The translations under genes were made by a program, and so were the position numbers. A DNA stretch of 64,000 nucleotides from Pachypanchax playfairii (Eukaryota; Chordata; Actinopteri; Cyprinodontiformes; Aplocheilidae): positions 1,547,308 to 1,611,307 of the forward strand of contig SSNP01000094.1 of NCBI GenBank assembly GCA_006937955.1. The letters are read 5' to 3'. Numbering within the stretch: the stretch's first letter is position 1; every line of letters starts with the position of its first letter. A model generated the notes under the pieces. The model made no database searches, was not told the origin of the DNA, and saw only the letters and a list, made by a program, of their open reading frames with translations. This document shows positions 36,093 through 47,239 of this stretch, in pieces.

Positions 36093-37003
36093 TTAAAGCA
36101 GTTCTAAATAACTTTTCTGCAGCCGTGTTTCAGACAAGCATTGCTGGTACCAGTGTTCTGCAGATATATGTTACCTGTTGAGATGTGCTACCGATTCCTT
36201 CTGCACATGTGCCGTTCTACAGTCTTGACTTCAATAAACAGATTTATTGTTTATTTTTGTTTCTATATTTTTCCATAAATACATTTTACCTATCAAATAA
36301 ATTCTCCCAGGACAGAAACACTAAATATGATGTTATTTTTACTTTCTTTACATTGTCAGAGCGACAGGCAAATGTTTGGACACACCCAGAGGAGAAGGAC
36401 CCAACAATGGCTGATAAGGACCCAGAGGGTTTTTATATAGAAAATACAGTATCAGAGAAGGATCATAAAAATATGTTTAAATAATTAATAGGACACACTC
36501 ACCATAAACAAGAATACTGTATAAACTTCGAATAACATCTCATTATGAAACTAGAAACACCTCCGACAAGAGGACATATTGTAAAGTACTATGTCTGTAC
36601 CCTGAAAAAAAAATTCCTGGATCCAGACAGTAATTTGGATCACCCCTAAAATCTAATCAATTATTTCTTGGGTCATTTCCGACTTTTCCTGAAAATTTCA
36701 TCAAAATCCATCCATTAGTTTTTTGAGTTATCCTGCTAACAGACAGACAGACAGACCCTGATGAAAACATTATTAAGTTGTCAATTTGTACTATGGTGGC
36801 ATTTCTCTACAGGGCACCATAAATTGTCAGAACACCGTCACGGCTGCGTCACGAATTACTGAAGTTATTAAGTGTAATATAGGAGGACCAGAGACGTCCA
36901 GAGTGTCTAATATGAAGCTGAACATGTTTTTCAGTGATTATCCACTTAGACACGTTTCAAAACAGCAGCTTAAAGTTTTAAAAGTTAATTTATACTGCTT
37001 TAA
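36093..37003 (+). mobile_element. TTAA/AGCAGTAC family, copy b, with a nested LINE tail
   Basis: Starts TTAAAGCAGTTCTAAATAAC and ends ATACTGCTTTAA. It is oriented opposite to copies c-e and carries the block ATGGCTGATAAGGACCC (MADKDPEGFYIEN). It is longer than the others because of the insert at about 36551-36772. Confidence 0.85.
36551..36772 (+). repeat. RTE/Rex3-like LINE 3' end, nested in copy b
   Basis: Contains 'attcctggatccagacagta', 'ctgaaaatttcatcaaaatc', 'catccattagttttttgagt' and 'gctaacagacagacagac', wording typical of the 3' end of fish RTE-type LINEs. The host element resumes after it with 'taagttgtcaatttgtac'. No coding part remains. Confidence 0.6.
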
Positions 37004-37084
37004 AAACAATGTTTGAAAGGAAACCAATTAATTTTATGGATTGTATTTTCAACAGTACTACCTCCTTTGATTTTCTCCTTCTAT

Positions 37085-37146
37085 ATGACGCAGGACCTTC
37101 TCACTGCAAGGCAACAGTGCTACCCGCTGCACCACCGTGCAGCCCA
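37085..37146 (-). repeat. SINE head fragment
   Basis: Antisense of the tRNA-like head: 'cactgcaaggcaacagtgct', 'cccgctgcaccaccgtgcag'. Only about 60 bp remain. Confidence 0.7.
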
Positions 37147-37149
37147 AAT

Positions 37150-38550
37150 CTTATTATCGCCACCTAAATACCTTTCATAGCATGTAAAAAGAGGCTTCAG
37201 TGTTCTCTGTACACTCTCCAAAATTGTGTTTCAGACGGTATCAGCAAACAAAAAACAGCAACTCACATTTATTTAAACACAAACCTCTACAGTACCTCCC
37301 ATCCACATCCTGGCAGGTCAGCACTGGGCTAGAAATGTTTCATCCCCCTTTATTCCACTCCAGTAAAAAATAAAGGCTTCAAAAGGAAACCAACTTGAAC
37401 AAATGCAAAAAAACATTCAGAAAAAGAAATCCGTGTCTCTAGTGTCAAGAAGAGATGGAGCGAGGGAGCAGGAAGTACCAAATGCTGACAGTTTAAGTTG
37501 CAGACATCAGGAAAATCCAGCAGCAGCTAGAGTTGATCTCTCAAGTGAATGAAAACAGGCACAAGAAAAAAAGGCAAACCTCTTTTTCTTTTATCCTTTA
37601 CTTTTTTGGGTCACCTGCCTCTCTGCTGTCTCACAGTCAAACATCAGTGAAGGTGAATAAACGATTAGCTTGTTTAGTAAAAAGGTTTTTTTTTTACCTG
37701 TTTTTTTGTAATGATCACTCAAAGTGTAAAAGTGGTCTGTAAGACTGGCAATGCACTTTACAGATATAGGCCATTTACTGTCAGAGCTGAGGCAAAATTA
37801 ATTGTCTCTATTAGCAAAAAAATGTTCAACAAATCAATGAATGATTATGTTCCAAGAAAAGAAAGTGTTTTAATGTCCAGGCGTCAATTTGACTTAACAA
37901 GGAGCCAGACGAGTTCAATCTGAACCTATAAAATGCTAAAGCTTGATAATAAATAACAATAAAAACTTCAAATAGCATTTAGCTACTGTTCTCGCACAGC
38001 ATGCATGCAAAACTTTTAAATAAAAGATTTAGAGTGAAACATTTTAGAAAAAAACATGTATAGTTAAAATATGTACAGCTCATTAAAAATGGTTGTAACT
38101 CTGTGTAGAAAGCAGATTATGAGGCAGACAAGAAGAAGGCTCTTTTTCCAAAACCAATTAATCGTCAAGAATCAAACATTTTTGCTTAAAACTCACTAAA
38201 AAGGTAGACTTTAAATGCAAAGCTAGTCGTTTTGAGAGTTTGGTGTTTGAAAGTCAACCTCTGACCTTTTCCTGCTTTTGATGCTAACAAGCCTTGTTAA
38301 TTGGCATGGCAAATATTAAATAATAGAAACGTTGGCTTCTAGCCCCTATAATGTTATTTGGCTTTCACCAGATTGCTTTCTAGAGCAAAACAAAAAAGAA
38401 GCACGTGTCTATGGCGATCTCTTTGATGTAGTTAAGTTCTTGGAGTAGGAAATAAAGAGTTTATTGGTGTCAAAGGAACCCCTTGTTGAATAAATTGTGT
38501 TCTGGTTGGCTGATAGGGTTTGGAATAAAAGGTGGAGGTGCCTTATGAAT
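37150..38550. other. No gene seen
   Basis: AT-rich sequence between a SINE fragment and the Tc1 element. No coding or structural feature was recognised. Confidence 0.5.
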
Positions 38551-38553
38551 ATA

Positions 38554-38753
38554 CAGTGGGGCAAAGAAGTATTTAGTCAGCCACCAATTGTGTAAGTTCT
38601 CCCACTTAAAAAGATCAGAGAGGCCTGTAATTTTCATCATAGGTATCCCTCAACTATGAGAGACAAAATGAGGAAAAAAAATCCAGAAAATCACATTGTC
38701 TGATTTTTAAAGAATTTATTTGCAAATTATGGTGGAAAATAAGTATTTGGTCA
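38554..38753 (+). repeat. Left terminal inverted repeat of the Tc1 element
   Basis: About 200 bp, starting CAGTGGGGC and ending '...aagtatttggtca'. Differs from the right arm at only a few positions (for example ccctcaac against the arm's tacctcaac). Confidence 0.95.
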
Positions 38754-38916
38754 CCTACAAACAAGTAAGATTTCTGGCTTTCACAGACCTGTAACTTCTT
38801 TAAGAGGCTCCTCGGTCCTCCACTCGTTACCTGTATTAATGGCACCTGTGTGAACTCGTTATCAGTATAAAAGACACCTGTCCACAACCTCAAACAGTCA
38901 CGCTCCAAACTCCACT

Positions 38917-39939
38917 ATGGCCAAGACCAAAGAGCTGTCAAAGGACACCAGAAACAAAATTGTAGACCTTCACCAGGCTGGGAAGACTGAATCTGCAATA
39001 GGTAAGCAGCTTGGTGTGAAGAAATCAACTGTGGGAGCAATTATTAGAAAATGGAAGACATACAAGACCACTGATAATCTCCCTCGATCTGGGGCTCCAC
39101 GCAAGATCTCACCCCGTGGGGTCAAAATGATCACAAGAACGGTGAGCAAAAATCCCAGAACCACACGGAGGGACCTAGTGAATGACCTGCAGAGAGCTGG
39201 GACCAAAGTAACAAAGGCTACCATCAGTAACACACTACGCCGCCAGGGACTCAAATCCTGCAGTGCCAGACGTGTCCCCCTGCTGAAGCCAGGACACGTC
39301 CAGGCCCGTCTGCGGTTTGCTAGAGAGCATTTGGATGATCCAGAAGAGGATTGGGAGAACATCATATGGTCAGATGAAACCAAAATAGAACTTTTTGGTA
39401 GAAACTCAACTTGTCGTGTTTGGAGGGGAAAGAATGCTGAGTTGGATCCAAAGAACACCATACCTACTGTAAAGCATGGGGGTGGAAACATCATGCTTTG
39501 GGGCTGTTTTTCTGCAAGGGGACCAGGACGACTGATCCGTGTAAAGGAAAGAATGAATGAGGCCATGTATCGTAAGATTTTGAGTGAAAACCTCCTTCCA
39601 TCAGCAAGGGCATTGAAAATGAGACGTGGCTGGGTCTTTCAGCATGACAATGATCCCAAACACACTGCCCGGGCAACGAAGGAGTGGCTTCGTAAGAAGC
39701 ATTTCAAGGTCCTGGAGTGGCCTAGCCAGTCTCCAGATCTCAACCCCATAGAAAATCTCTGGAGGGAGTTGAAAGTCCGTGTTGCCCAGCGTCAGCCCCA
39801 AAACATCACTGCTCTAGAGGAGATCTGCATGGAGGAATGGGCCAAAATACCAGCAACAGTGTGTGAAAACCTTGTGAAGACTTACAGAAAACGTTTGACC
39901 TCTGTCATTGCCAACAAAGGCTATATAACAAAGTATTGA
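38917..39939 (+). CDS. Tc1/mariner transposase, intact, 340 residues
   Basis: Cut-and-paste DNA transposase. Residues 1-110 form the paired-type DNA-binding region: a first helix-turn-helix (KIVDLHQAGKTESAIGKQLG, KSTVGAIIRKW), a GR-rich-like linker (RSGAPRKISPRG) and a second helix-turn-helix (TTRRDLVNDL, TKVTKATISNTLRR). The catalytic triad fits DD34E: D153 in WSDETKIELF, D244 in FQHDNDPKHT and E279 in SPDLNPIENLW. A glycine-rich motif KHGGGNIMLWGCFSA lies at 187-200. The length equals the usual 340 residues and the C-terminus SVIANKGYITKY is complete. There are no internal stops. The antisense open frame inside it is a shadow. Whether it is active cannot be judged from sequence alone. Confidence 0.96.
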   Translation: MAKTKELSKDTRNKIVDLHQAGKTESAIGKQLGVKKSTVGAIIRKWKTYKTTDNLPRSGAPRKISPRGVKMITRTVSKNPRTTRRDLVNDLQRAGTKVTKATISNTLRRQGLKSCSARRVPLLKPGHVQARLRFAREHLDDPEEDWENIIWSDETKIELFGRNSTCRVWRGKNAELDPKNTIPTVKHGGGNIMLWGCFSARGPGRLIRVKERMNEAMYRKILSENLLPSARALKMRRGWVFQHDNDPKHTARATKEWLRKKHFKVLEWPSQSPDLNPIENLWRELKVRVAQRQPQNITALEEICMEEWAKIPATVCENLVKTYRKRLTSVIANKGYITKY

Positions 39940-39955
39940 GATTAACTTTTGTTAT

Positions 39956-40155
39956 TGACCAAATACTTATTTTCCACCATAATTTGCAAATAAATTCTTT
40001 AAAAATCAGACAATGTGATTTTCTGGATTTTTTTTCCTCATTTTGTCTCTCATAGTTGAGGTATACCTATGATGAAAATTACAGGCCTCTCTGATCTTTT
40101 TAAGTGGGAGAACTTACACAATTGGTGGCTGACTAAATACTTTTTTGCCCCACTG
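39956..40155 (-). repeat. Right terminal inverted repeat of the Tc1 element
   Basis: Reverse complement of 38554-38753, ending in 'gccccactg' before the TA duplicate. Confidence 0.95.
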
Positions 40156-40157
40156 TA

Positions 40158-41520
40158 CATGATGTGTGGGACAACTGCTCATTAAAAGTAAAATATACAC
40201 AAAGATTGGAAGTGTAAAATTAATCTTTACATAACTTTAAATATGCAAACATTTGCAGGACTGGTGGACACTTTGGGTGCAAATACAATACTAACAATGT
40301 TACAATGAGCCGACTATATTATAGCAACAAGAACATGTAAACAAAGATATAATAGATCAAGTTAAAGTGTTGACATTTTGGTAATTATTAATTATTATTC
40401 AAATAATATCAGAAGACACACTGTCATGTACAGTCTATCACCATACCAACTTCCTGTCTGTGTGCGCTTTGCACGTTTGTTAAATGCTTTGTGTGCTCAA
40501 AATTACACTCTGCTCCTGTTTGTTTGTCTACCTGTATGCCTGATTGCCTTTAGTGATTATTAACCTTGGTCCGTACCTGACGTCACTCTGACTCAGGATC
40601 TGGACTTGTTAGTGCCTCCTCACACTGCCTTTTACCTCATCTCCAGCCTGTGCTTCTGCCCGTTAGCCTACCGTGACTGACCACTGCTTTGTTTTCTTGA
40701 AAGAGATTTATGGATCATGTTTTGGACCTGTCTGCCAAGGTGAATGACCTGGACTGTCTGATCTCTCCATCTGTCCTTTCTCCCTGCGTGTGCAGGCAAC
40801 TACAGTGGCTGCCTGGGTGTATGTCAGTTTACTAACCACTCTGTTCAAAGCCATGTTTTATAAAACTGTTTAAAAGAGAAGACTGTATGTCATCCATTTT
40901 TTGTACATTGATTTTCACCCAATTCAGAAACAGAAACCTGCTTTTTATGCAGAAATATACCGGGGTTCAATAAGTAGTTTATACTGTAAGACCCTTAGCT
41001 GGTCTCCTAACTCTGCTCCCCATTCCTAGTCACGCTTGGTTGTCCATGTCCATAGACTTTGTTACTGGACTTTCACCCTTGATTGACACCCCGCCATGTG
41101 CAACTCATAGCATTCAAGTTGTTGTTATCAGAATCATCCAACTGTTGGCACCGTTTGTTAGAGAATATAAGTGGCGGCCATCCAGAATCTCCAAAAATCT
41201 GTATGTTGATCATCACATCTGTTCAGAAATTTGTGGAAAAGCCTCTAATTTTCAAGTTGGCAATAACGCAGAGAAACTCCAGGACGGGGGAGATCTATCG
41301 GCTCTAGCTGCTGGATTAGATGATCTAGAGAGAAGACAGCAATGATGGTGGGTGCAGGAATGGATCCAGAAGCAGCACCTCAACAGCGAAGGATCGTAAC
41401 ACCTTAACACCTTTACCAAGATGCATCATGTTGCTGCACGCATCATTAAAAGTGAAAAGTGTTATTTTCTGTCATAGTCTATTATATGTATATTTATGTA
41501 TAGTTCTCTCTCTCTCTCGC
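40158..41520. other. No gene seen; T-rich tract and weak retroelement hint
   Basis: 40440-40870 is another T/C-rich repeat-like tract. At 41037-41090 the plus strand reads LSMSIDFVTGLSPLID, which recalls the 'DFVTGLPPS' start of a gypsy-type integrase core. The match is short and nothing around it continues the domain, so it is only a hint. Confidence 0.3.
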
Positions 41521-41522
41521 TC

Positions 41523-41556
<34 letters not shown>
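41506..41556. repeat. (TC)n then (TA)n microsatellite
   Basis: A short TC run followed by about 15 TA units. Confidence 0.95.
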
Positions 41557-41559
<3 letters not shown>

Positions 41560-41569
41560 TATAAAACTA

Positions 41570-42670
41570 ACGGCATATGGTGATGCAAACAAACATTAGT
41601 ATTTAAGACATTTTTTTTCTAAACAACTGCTTCCCTGCCTCAGTAAGGGCAGCATGAACTCAACATCAAACACTTTCACAAACAAGTCCAACTTTAATCT
41701 CGCCACCATGCTTGTAGATCGCTATCTAAATTGAAACATCCAGATTTCTCTTGACATTTCTTGTTTATACGTCGCAGCTTCTCATTGTCTTTAGCTGTAT
41801 TGGCAGCATTTGAGGACAGGCTTCAATGATTGATGGCTGAGATACTGGGAAATGAATTGCTGATAAAAGCCCCTGGGCAAAAATGGGTTGAAGGAAAGCG
41901 ATGTGAGTGCGTGCATGTGAGTGTGTATGCATGCGTGTGCGTGTTTGTACATGCACCAGGAATAACAACAGCTCAAGACATTGACAAGGCAACACAAGAA
42001 GCCAAGAATTATCTGTGGCACTGTGCATTCACCTCACGTCTTTAAACATACTCACTTAATTCCTTCTGACACACATCTGAAGGACTGACAGTAGGATAAC
42101 ATGACAGATACAAGTGCAATGAAATGTCACAACTTACACAGGCTTTATGCTAACAAGTGTGCACACTCATTCATTTAATGTATTTAAACACATTTTGCTT
42201 GCTGAGATGCACCAATAAATCAGCAAGTTGATTAAGGTTATTGGGAGGTAATTATCAACACCAATTCATCCATTATTTTCTGTACATGCTATTTGTTATA
42301 ATTAACAGCTGGCAAAACCCACATAACGAAGTAAAAGCATTTCTGCACATTAGCAGTGCAAGGGAATTTAGTCAGGCTGGCAACTGTGGAGATATGCTCT
42401 TAAACTGTATGGACCCTGAAACTGAACGAAAACTTACTGGAAATAGAGGGAAAAGCAAAGAATGAGATTCATAAACAGCTCAATGATACTAACATATGCA
42501 TTTTATACTGCATATTTTTACCAATCCTTTCAAGATATTCTGCTTAAATCTCTGTTGACCACTTTACAGAAAGATGCAATAAACTGGTTTAGTCTATGCA
42601 TGTCAATATGCAGTTTATCACCAACAACCATGTGAATAAGTGTGTGAATAGATGGATCTCAACTTAGAAG
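41570..42670. other. No gene seen
   Basis: Ordinary AT-rich non-coding sequence with a GTGTGCATG-rich patch at 41905-41955. No exon or repeat boundary was recognised. Confidence 0.5.
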
Positions 42671-42677
42671 TGTTAGT

Positions 42678-43725
42678 TTAAAGCAGTACAAAATGACTTT
42701 TACAATTTTAATCTAGTGTTATGAAACTTGTCTAAGTGGATACTCACTGAAAAACATCTTCAGCTTCATATTAGACACTCTGGACGTCTCTGGTCCTCCT
42801 TTATTACACTTAATAACTTACCAGACTCTAACACACACAGCTCCTACCTACCTTCACTCCTTCATCCAAACCTACATTCCCACGCGTCAGCTACGCTCAG
42901 CCGCTGAAAGACGCCTAGTGCTTCCACCACAACGTGGCATGAGATCATGTTCCAAACTCTTCTCCTCTGTTGTCCCCCGATGGTGGAATGACCTACCAAA
43001 CTCGGTCCGATCCTCAGAGTCGGCAGCTACTTTTAAGAGCAGACTTAAGACTCACCTCTTTAAAGAACACTTTCAGTCTTAATGAGGAATTGATTTATGA
43101 TTTATGATAGCGATTTGGGAGTTTATCTCTACAAAAAAATAAAATAAATAAAAAATTGATACACTTGATGTATCAGCGTCGGAATTAAACTGGACTCCAA
43201 ACAGTCCACCTCCTTATATTGTTTCCTTCTCATTGATCTCTTACTTGTATGTTCTCTCAATGTAAGTCGCTTTGGATAAAAGCGTCTGCTAAATGACAGT
43301 AGTAGTATAGTGAGATGTTATTAGAAGTTTATACAGTATTCTTGTTTATGGTGAGTGTGTCCTGTTAATTATTTAAACATATTTTTATGATCTTTCTCTG
43401 ATATTTTCTATATAAAAGCCCTCTGGGTCCTTATCGGCCATTGTTGGGTCCTTCTCCTCTGGGTGTGTCCAAACATTTGCCTGTCGCTCTGACAATACAA
43501 AAAAATTAACATCATATTTAGCGTTCCTGTCCTGGAAGAATTTATTTGATAGGTAAAATGTATTTATGCATTTATGTATTTTATTGAAGTCAAAACTGTA
43601 GAACGGCACATGTGCAGAAGGAATCAGTCGCACATCTCAACAGGTAGCATATTTTAACAGAACACCAGTTCCAACAATGGCTGTATGAAACACGGCTGCA
43701 GAAAAGTTATTTAGTACTGATTTAA
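42678..43725 (-). mobile_element. TTAA/AGCAGTAC family, copy c, with a nested L2 LINE tail
   Basis: Starts TTAAAGCAGTACAAAATGAC and ends AGTACTGATTTAA (TTAA at 42678-42681 and 43722-43725). The MADKDPEGFYIEN block is on the minus strand. It is split by the LINE fragment at about 42832-43310, and a stretch of about 100 bp present in copies d and e is missing around the insertion. Confidence 0.85.
42832..43310 (+). pseudogene. 5'-truncated L2-type LINE (RT C-terminus and 3' tail)
   Basis: An open plus-strand frame ending at 43081-43083 gives APTYLHSFIQTYIPTRQLRS, RRLVLPPQRG, VPRWWNDLPNSVR and TFKSRLKTHLFKEHFQS, the C-terminal signature of L2-clade LINE polyproteins. The 3' UTR ends with 'gtcgctttggataaaagcgt', 'ctgctaaatgacag', the well-known fish L2/SINE shared tail. 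Only the last roughly 480 bp are present, as expected for incomplete reverse transcription. Confidence 0.88.
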
Positions 43726-45009
43726 AGTGCTTTGTGAGTCGTCAGACTTAAAAAGAGCTTTACATGTACAAAACCATTTACCATGTGTTGGTGCTCATGC
43801 AGCCTCAAATCTGCAAGTGAGAAAGCTGTGCTCACCAGGCTAAAGTTGCACGGAATGAACCAGGAGTGAAGCAGAGTTTTTTTACTAAGACCAAAAAGAT
43901 CAGCCAGTGACTTCAAAATAACAATTTCTTATTACAACCTCTCCATGTTTATGTTTGACGAAGTCTTAACAGGGTGACACATTTAATACTATTCAAATAT
44001 GGATTTCAATCACCTTTATTTGGATTTTATAAATCCCATTTGTGTGAAATTGACTGAGTGCTTTGGCTGAGGCTGCCGATGACAAGAGAAGCAGAGGAAG
44101 AATCATAACAAAAGACAATCAGAGCCAAAGAGCAAAGATGTGTGGGCATCATTTAAGCTTTGCAGCCAAAAATAATTATAGGGTAATAAAATCAACACAA
44201 TAATAAAGTGGTTCAATACTACTTTATAATAACCAAGCAAAACCACAACTTTATATTATGACCAACAAAAAACAACAAGTCTTCAAAACAATTAAAACGC
44301 ACGCCCTTCATTTCCTTTCATTTGGTTGAGTGAGGGGCAGCTGGGCACGGCTCACCGCCAGACGGGAAAATGAGTGACAGTGATACAATAGAGAGAAAAT
44401 TGGAGGAGTGTGATATAACAAGATGTTTATAGAAGACACTGCTCTGCTATTTCCCCCCTGGCTCACATTAGGATAAACAGCTGAAAAAAGGGAGCAGAAA
44501 AATTCTCTGCTGGTAACGGCGATGATAGGAGATAATGATAGTAATCGCAGGAGCCACAATAATCACTGCCAATTCTCCAGGGAATTTTATATCTTCTCAC
44601 TCATATGAATGTGGGTTCAGATGTGTGCATTCTTTGTGTGATGGACTAGATAGATGTACAGTATATTGTCTCTGTGTTGCTACCTCACCTTGCAGATGAA
44701 ACAGTCCTGGAAGCAACAATGCTAGAAACTGTTGATAAATTAGCAGCATTACTTCCTGTGGAACTGTGTAATTTGTGTCATTTGACCCCAAAAACATAGC
44801 TCTCTAAAAAAGATTGCTAATGCAGCACATTGGTTCTATCAGATCTGAAAGTTAGCAGCATATATTTTAACACCTGACCAGAATTATGTTTTGTCAAAAC
44901 TCACAAACCAGAACTTCAAATTAGCCTCAAGATTTAGGACAAACTTACATAAAGACTTTAAAACTTAAAGTTTAATGTTTCAAGTCCTAACTTTTGTTAT
45001 CAAATGGAA
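43726..45009. other. Repeat-poor stretch, possible conserved non-coding DNA
   Basis: No coding motif. 44040-44200 and 44300-44590 are mixed-composition, repeat-free blocks with words typical of vertebrate enhancers (aataattata, ggataaac, gataatgata). This is an impression only, since no alignment was possible. Confidence 0.25.
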
Positions 45010-45490
45010 TTAAAGGTGCAATATGGAACACGAACACGACAACAACATCAGGTGTGTGGATTCCACAGCCACAACAACAGAACAAGGTGTCCAGGCTTGC
45101 GAGCCCCTCGTGCGCTCCGATGCCGTGAGAATTCCTCACCCAAACCCCCTCTGGCTCCCAATTCTCCTCCCCCGAGAAGGAGAACAAAATCCTCAGGGCT
45201 CTGAAGCAGCTGCTCGACCCGCCGACTCCACCAGAGTAGCAGCCTCTCTATTATGGATTGTTCACTGTATTAGACAACCCACAATGGTGCCTGTTACTCT
45301 GCCCAATATTTGCTAATGTGATGTAAACAAAATGCCAACGTTGTGCCCGTCAGAATAAATATTTTATTATATTTTACTTCAAATATAATTTTAAAGGAAA
45401 TACTGTACTTTCATTCTAAATGCCACATGAAGGTATTATGTTGTTAAAAAATATTGCTTTTTATGGAAATGTTCCATATTCCACCTTTAA
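45010..45490. mobile_element. TTAA/AGGTGCAATATGG inverted-repeat element
   Basis: Left end TTAAAGGTGCAATATGGAAC and right end GTTCCATATTCCACCTTTAA are inverted copies with one mismatch, each at TTAA (45010-45013 and 45487-45490). It is 481 bp with a GC-rich middle. Short overlapping open frames inside have no recognisable domain. Confidence 0.85.
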
Positions 45491-46750
45491 ATCAGTCGTG
45501 TTTCCATTTCACTAAATAATCGTGTCATATTTTCACTTTAAATCATGTTTAATCAAACTCAAGCCATGTTGTGATTCCTTCTCTTCCTTAGTGTTCAGTG
45601 CCAGATTGTTATCTCTTGCTGTAGCAAGTCTTAACTAATGCTAATTTACTGGACTTGAATATTGGGATTTAGATATTTGGATGGTTGTGTATCAAAAGGA
45701 TTACCTGTTATGACATTTGGATTTTTTGTAGATTACCTTAATCTGCTCTGTCTCTAATTGACGCCATCATCCGTAACCTTCTCTTCTGCTGATCACAAGT
45801 TTCTTGAATTTACTCAATTTTTAGTTTTTTCTCATCAACAATATCAGTAAAATAGAAAGATTTTTACTCACTTTCTACGATCCCGATGAAGTCACCTGTC
45901 ATTTGTCTGCCATATTTGTTTTAAACTACCTCCTTTATCATCTCCTGCTTTCTAATGACTTACCAGCAATCAGTAATCTGACCATTACCAATCAGGCCGA
46001 GGAAAATTAAAACTGCCTGTTGTTTTCTGCAACAGCCGTAATGATTAAGAGGTGTTTTTGCCGATAAAGCATCAGGCAGTTAGTCATGTAAGTTAGTCGT
46101 GTAAACACATTCTCATCCTTCTCTCTTTCTTTTTGGGTCAAACATGGGAGAAGAGTGAAAGAACAGAACATAATCTGACAAATTCATAACTAAAAACACC
46201 AAAGAAGGTTTTGCATTGGAGCCAAGCTGCAGATCTCTAAAGACTGATCTCTTTCAATCACGACTGTGTTGGCTGATGGGAGAAAATGACCCGTAAAGCA
46301 GCTAAAGGGCGAGTAATGCAGCGCTGGCAGGTACCAGCACGGCTACAAGGAGTAATTTAGAAAGCTTAATTAAAACTGATAAGACTTCTGATATTGTGTT
46401 CATGGTAGTGTCTTGTATCAGGAAGTAAATGCTGCTCCACACAGTGATTTAAATTTTAAAATGCAACATTACATTTCAAACAATTTCAGATAAAATAAAT
46501 AAAAATATCCTAAAGAAATTCCTTTTAACAAACATTTAGTTTGGATTTCTAGAATTCAGTTTCTGTCAAGTTATACTGTAGTTTCATGAGATGCCACTGA
46601 TCACTACTCAGATTACCTCTTCTGGTGTTAGTAGTTTATTATAACCGTGCAAACGGAAAATGTTTATGTCTAAATAATACAATGTAGTTATCTAAACAAC
46701 TACATCTGCACTTTCACATGGGAATGTTGTTAAATGTGTGATTGATGATG
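45491..46750. other. Repeat-poor stretch, possible conserved non-coding DNA
   Basis: No gene. 45950-46090 (caatcagtaatctgaccatt, aacagccgtaatgattaaga) and 46230-46380 (agtaatttagaaagcttaat) contain clustered homeodomain-type TAAT cores in otherwise complex sequence. Candidate regulatory DNA by appearance only. Confidence 0.25.
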
Positions 46751-46751
46751 T

Positions 46752-47000
46752 GTGCAGTGGAGCTGCACAGTGGAGCTGCACAGTGGAGCTGCACAGTGGA
46801 GCTGCACAGTGGAGCAAGCTGCACAGTGGAGCTGCACAGTGAAACAGCAGGTAGTGAGTGATGTTGCCTTGCAGCAAGCAGGTCCGGGGTTCAAAACCAG
46901 GCTGAAGCCTCTTGCATGTTAAAGTTTGCATGTTTTGCTTTTCTCTGGGGACTCCAGCTTTCTTCCAAAGACCAAAAATATGCATAAGGTTAATTAGCAA
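46752..47000 (+). repeat. tRNA-derived SINE with an expanded head
   Basis: Plus-strand SINE: 'gttgccttgcagcaagcagg', the B-box-like 'ggggttcaaaacc', 'ctctggggactccagctttc', 'ccaaaaatatgcataaggtt'. Its head is preceded by a 13-bp tandem array (46757-46838). Confidence 0.8.
46757..46838. repeat. 13-bp tandem repeat, six units
   Basis: Units of gtggagctgcaca start at 46757, 46770, 46783, 46796, 46809 (this one 17 bp, with an extra four bases) and 46826. The unit resembles the 'gtggtgcagtg' opening of the SINE, so it looks like local expansion of the SINE head. Confidence 0.92.
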
Positions 47001-47235
47001 AAACGAAGTAAGAACATAAAATCAACAAAATTAAAATAATCTCAAAGCAACATCTCACATGGTGCCAAAAACCAGGAAGAAGAGATTTAAAAGCAGTGAA
47101 AGAAGAGGCCTGTCTGATCTTTAAAGGCAAAGTGTTCCACAATTTTCAAGCTGCTAGCAAAAGCATGGTCTCTTCTAGATTCATGTTTTGTCCTGGGAAC
47201 ACTCGGGAGCAGCAAAGACTAACAAGAAAGCCAAT
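47001..47235. repeat. Interspersed repeat fragment
   Basis: Contains 'aagaggcctgtctgatcttt', 'aggcaaagtgttccacaatt' and 'ggtctcttctagattcatg', wording shared with a common fish repeat that elsewhere reads 'gtttgttccacag'. A probable relative lies at 60180-60650. Confidence 0.45.
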
Positions 47236-47239
47236 CTGA

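Larger units (their letters stand above)
38554..40155 (+). mobile_element. Complete Tc1-type transposon (Passport-like)
   Basis: A 1602-bp element bounded by CAGTGGGGCAAAGAAG and its inverted end, flanked by the TA target duplication (38552-38553, 40156-40157). The terminal inverted repeats are about 200 bp each (38554-38753 and 39956-40155) and nearly identical. They enclose one intact transposase frame. TIR text and transposase agree with the Passport/PPTN branch of fish Tc1 elements as I recall it. High arm identity and an open frame suggest a young insertion. Confidence 0.96.

Noticed and set aside
38970..39566. 198-codon minus-strand frame inside the Tc1 element
   Set aside because: Antisense shadow of the transposase with no domain of its own.
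41037..41090. Possible gypsy integrase motif SIDFVTGLSP
   Set aside because: Too short, with no flanking integrase or reverse-transcriptase motifs, so it may be coincidence.
45004..45316. Overlapping frames of 66-97 codons in the TTAA element at 45010
   Set aside because: No domain, and the frames disagree between strands; probably GC-rich element interior.
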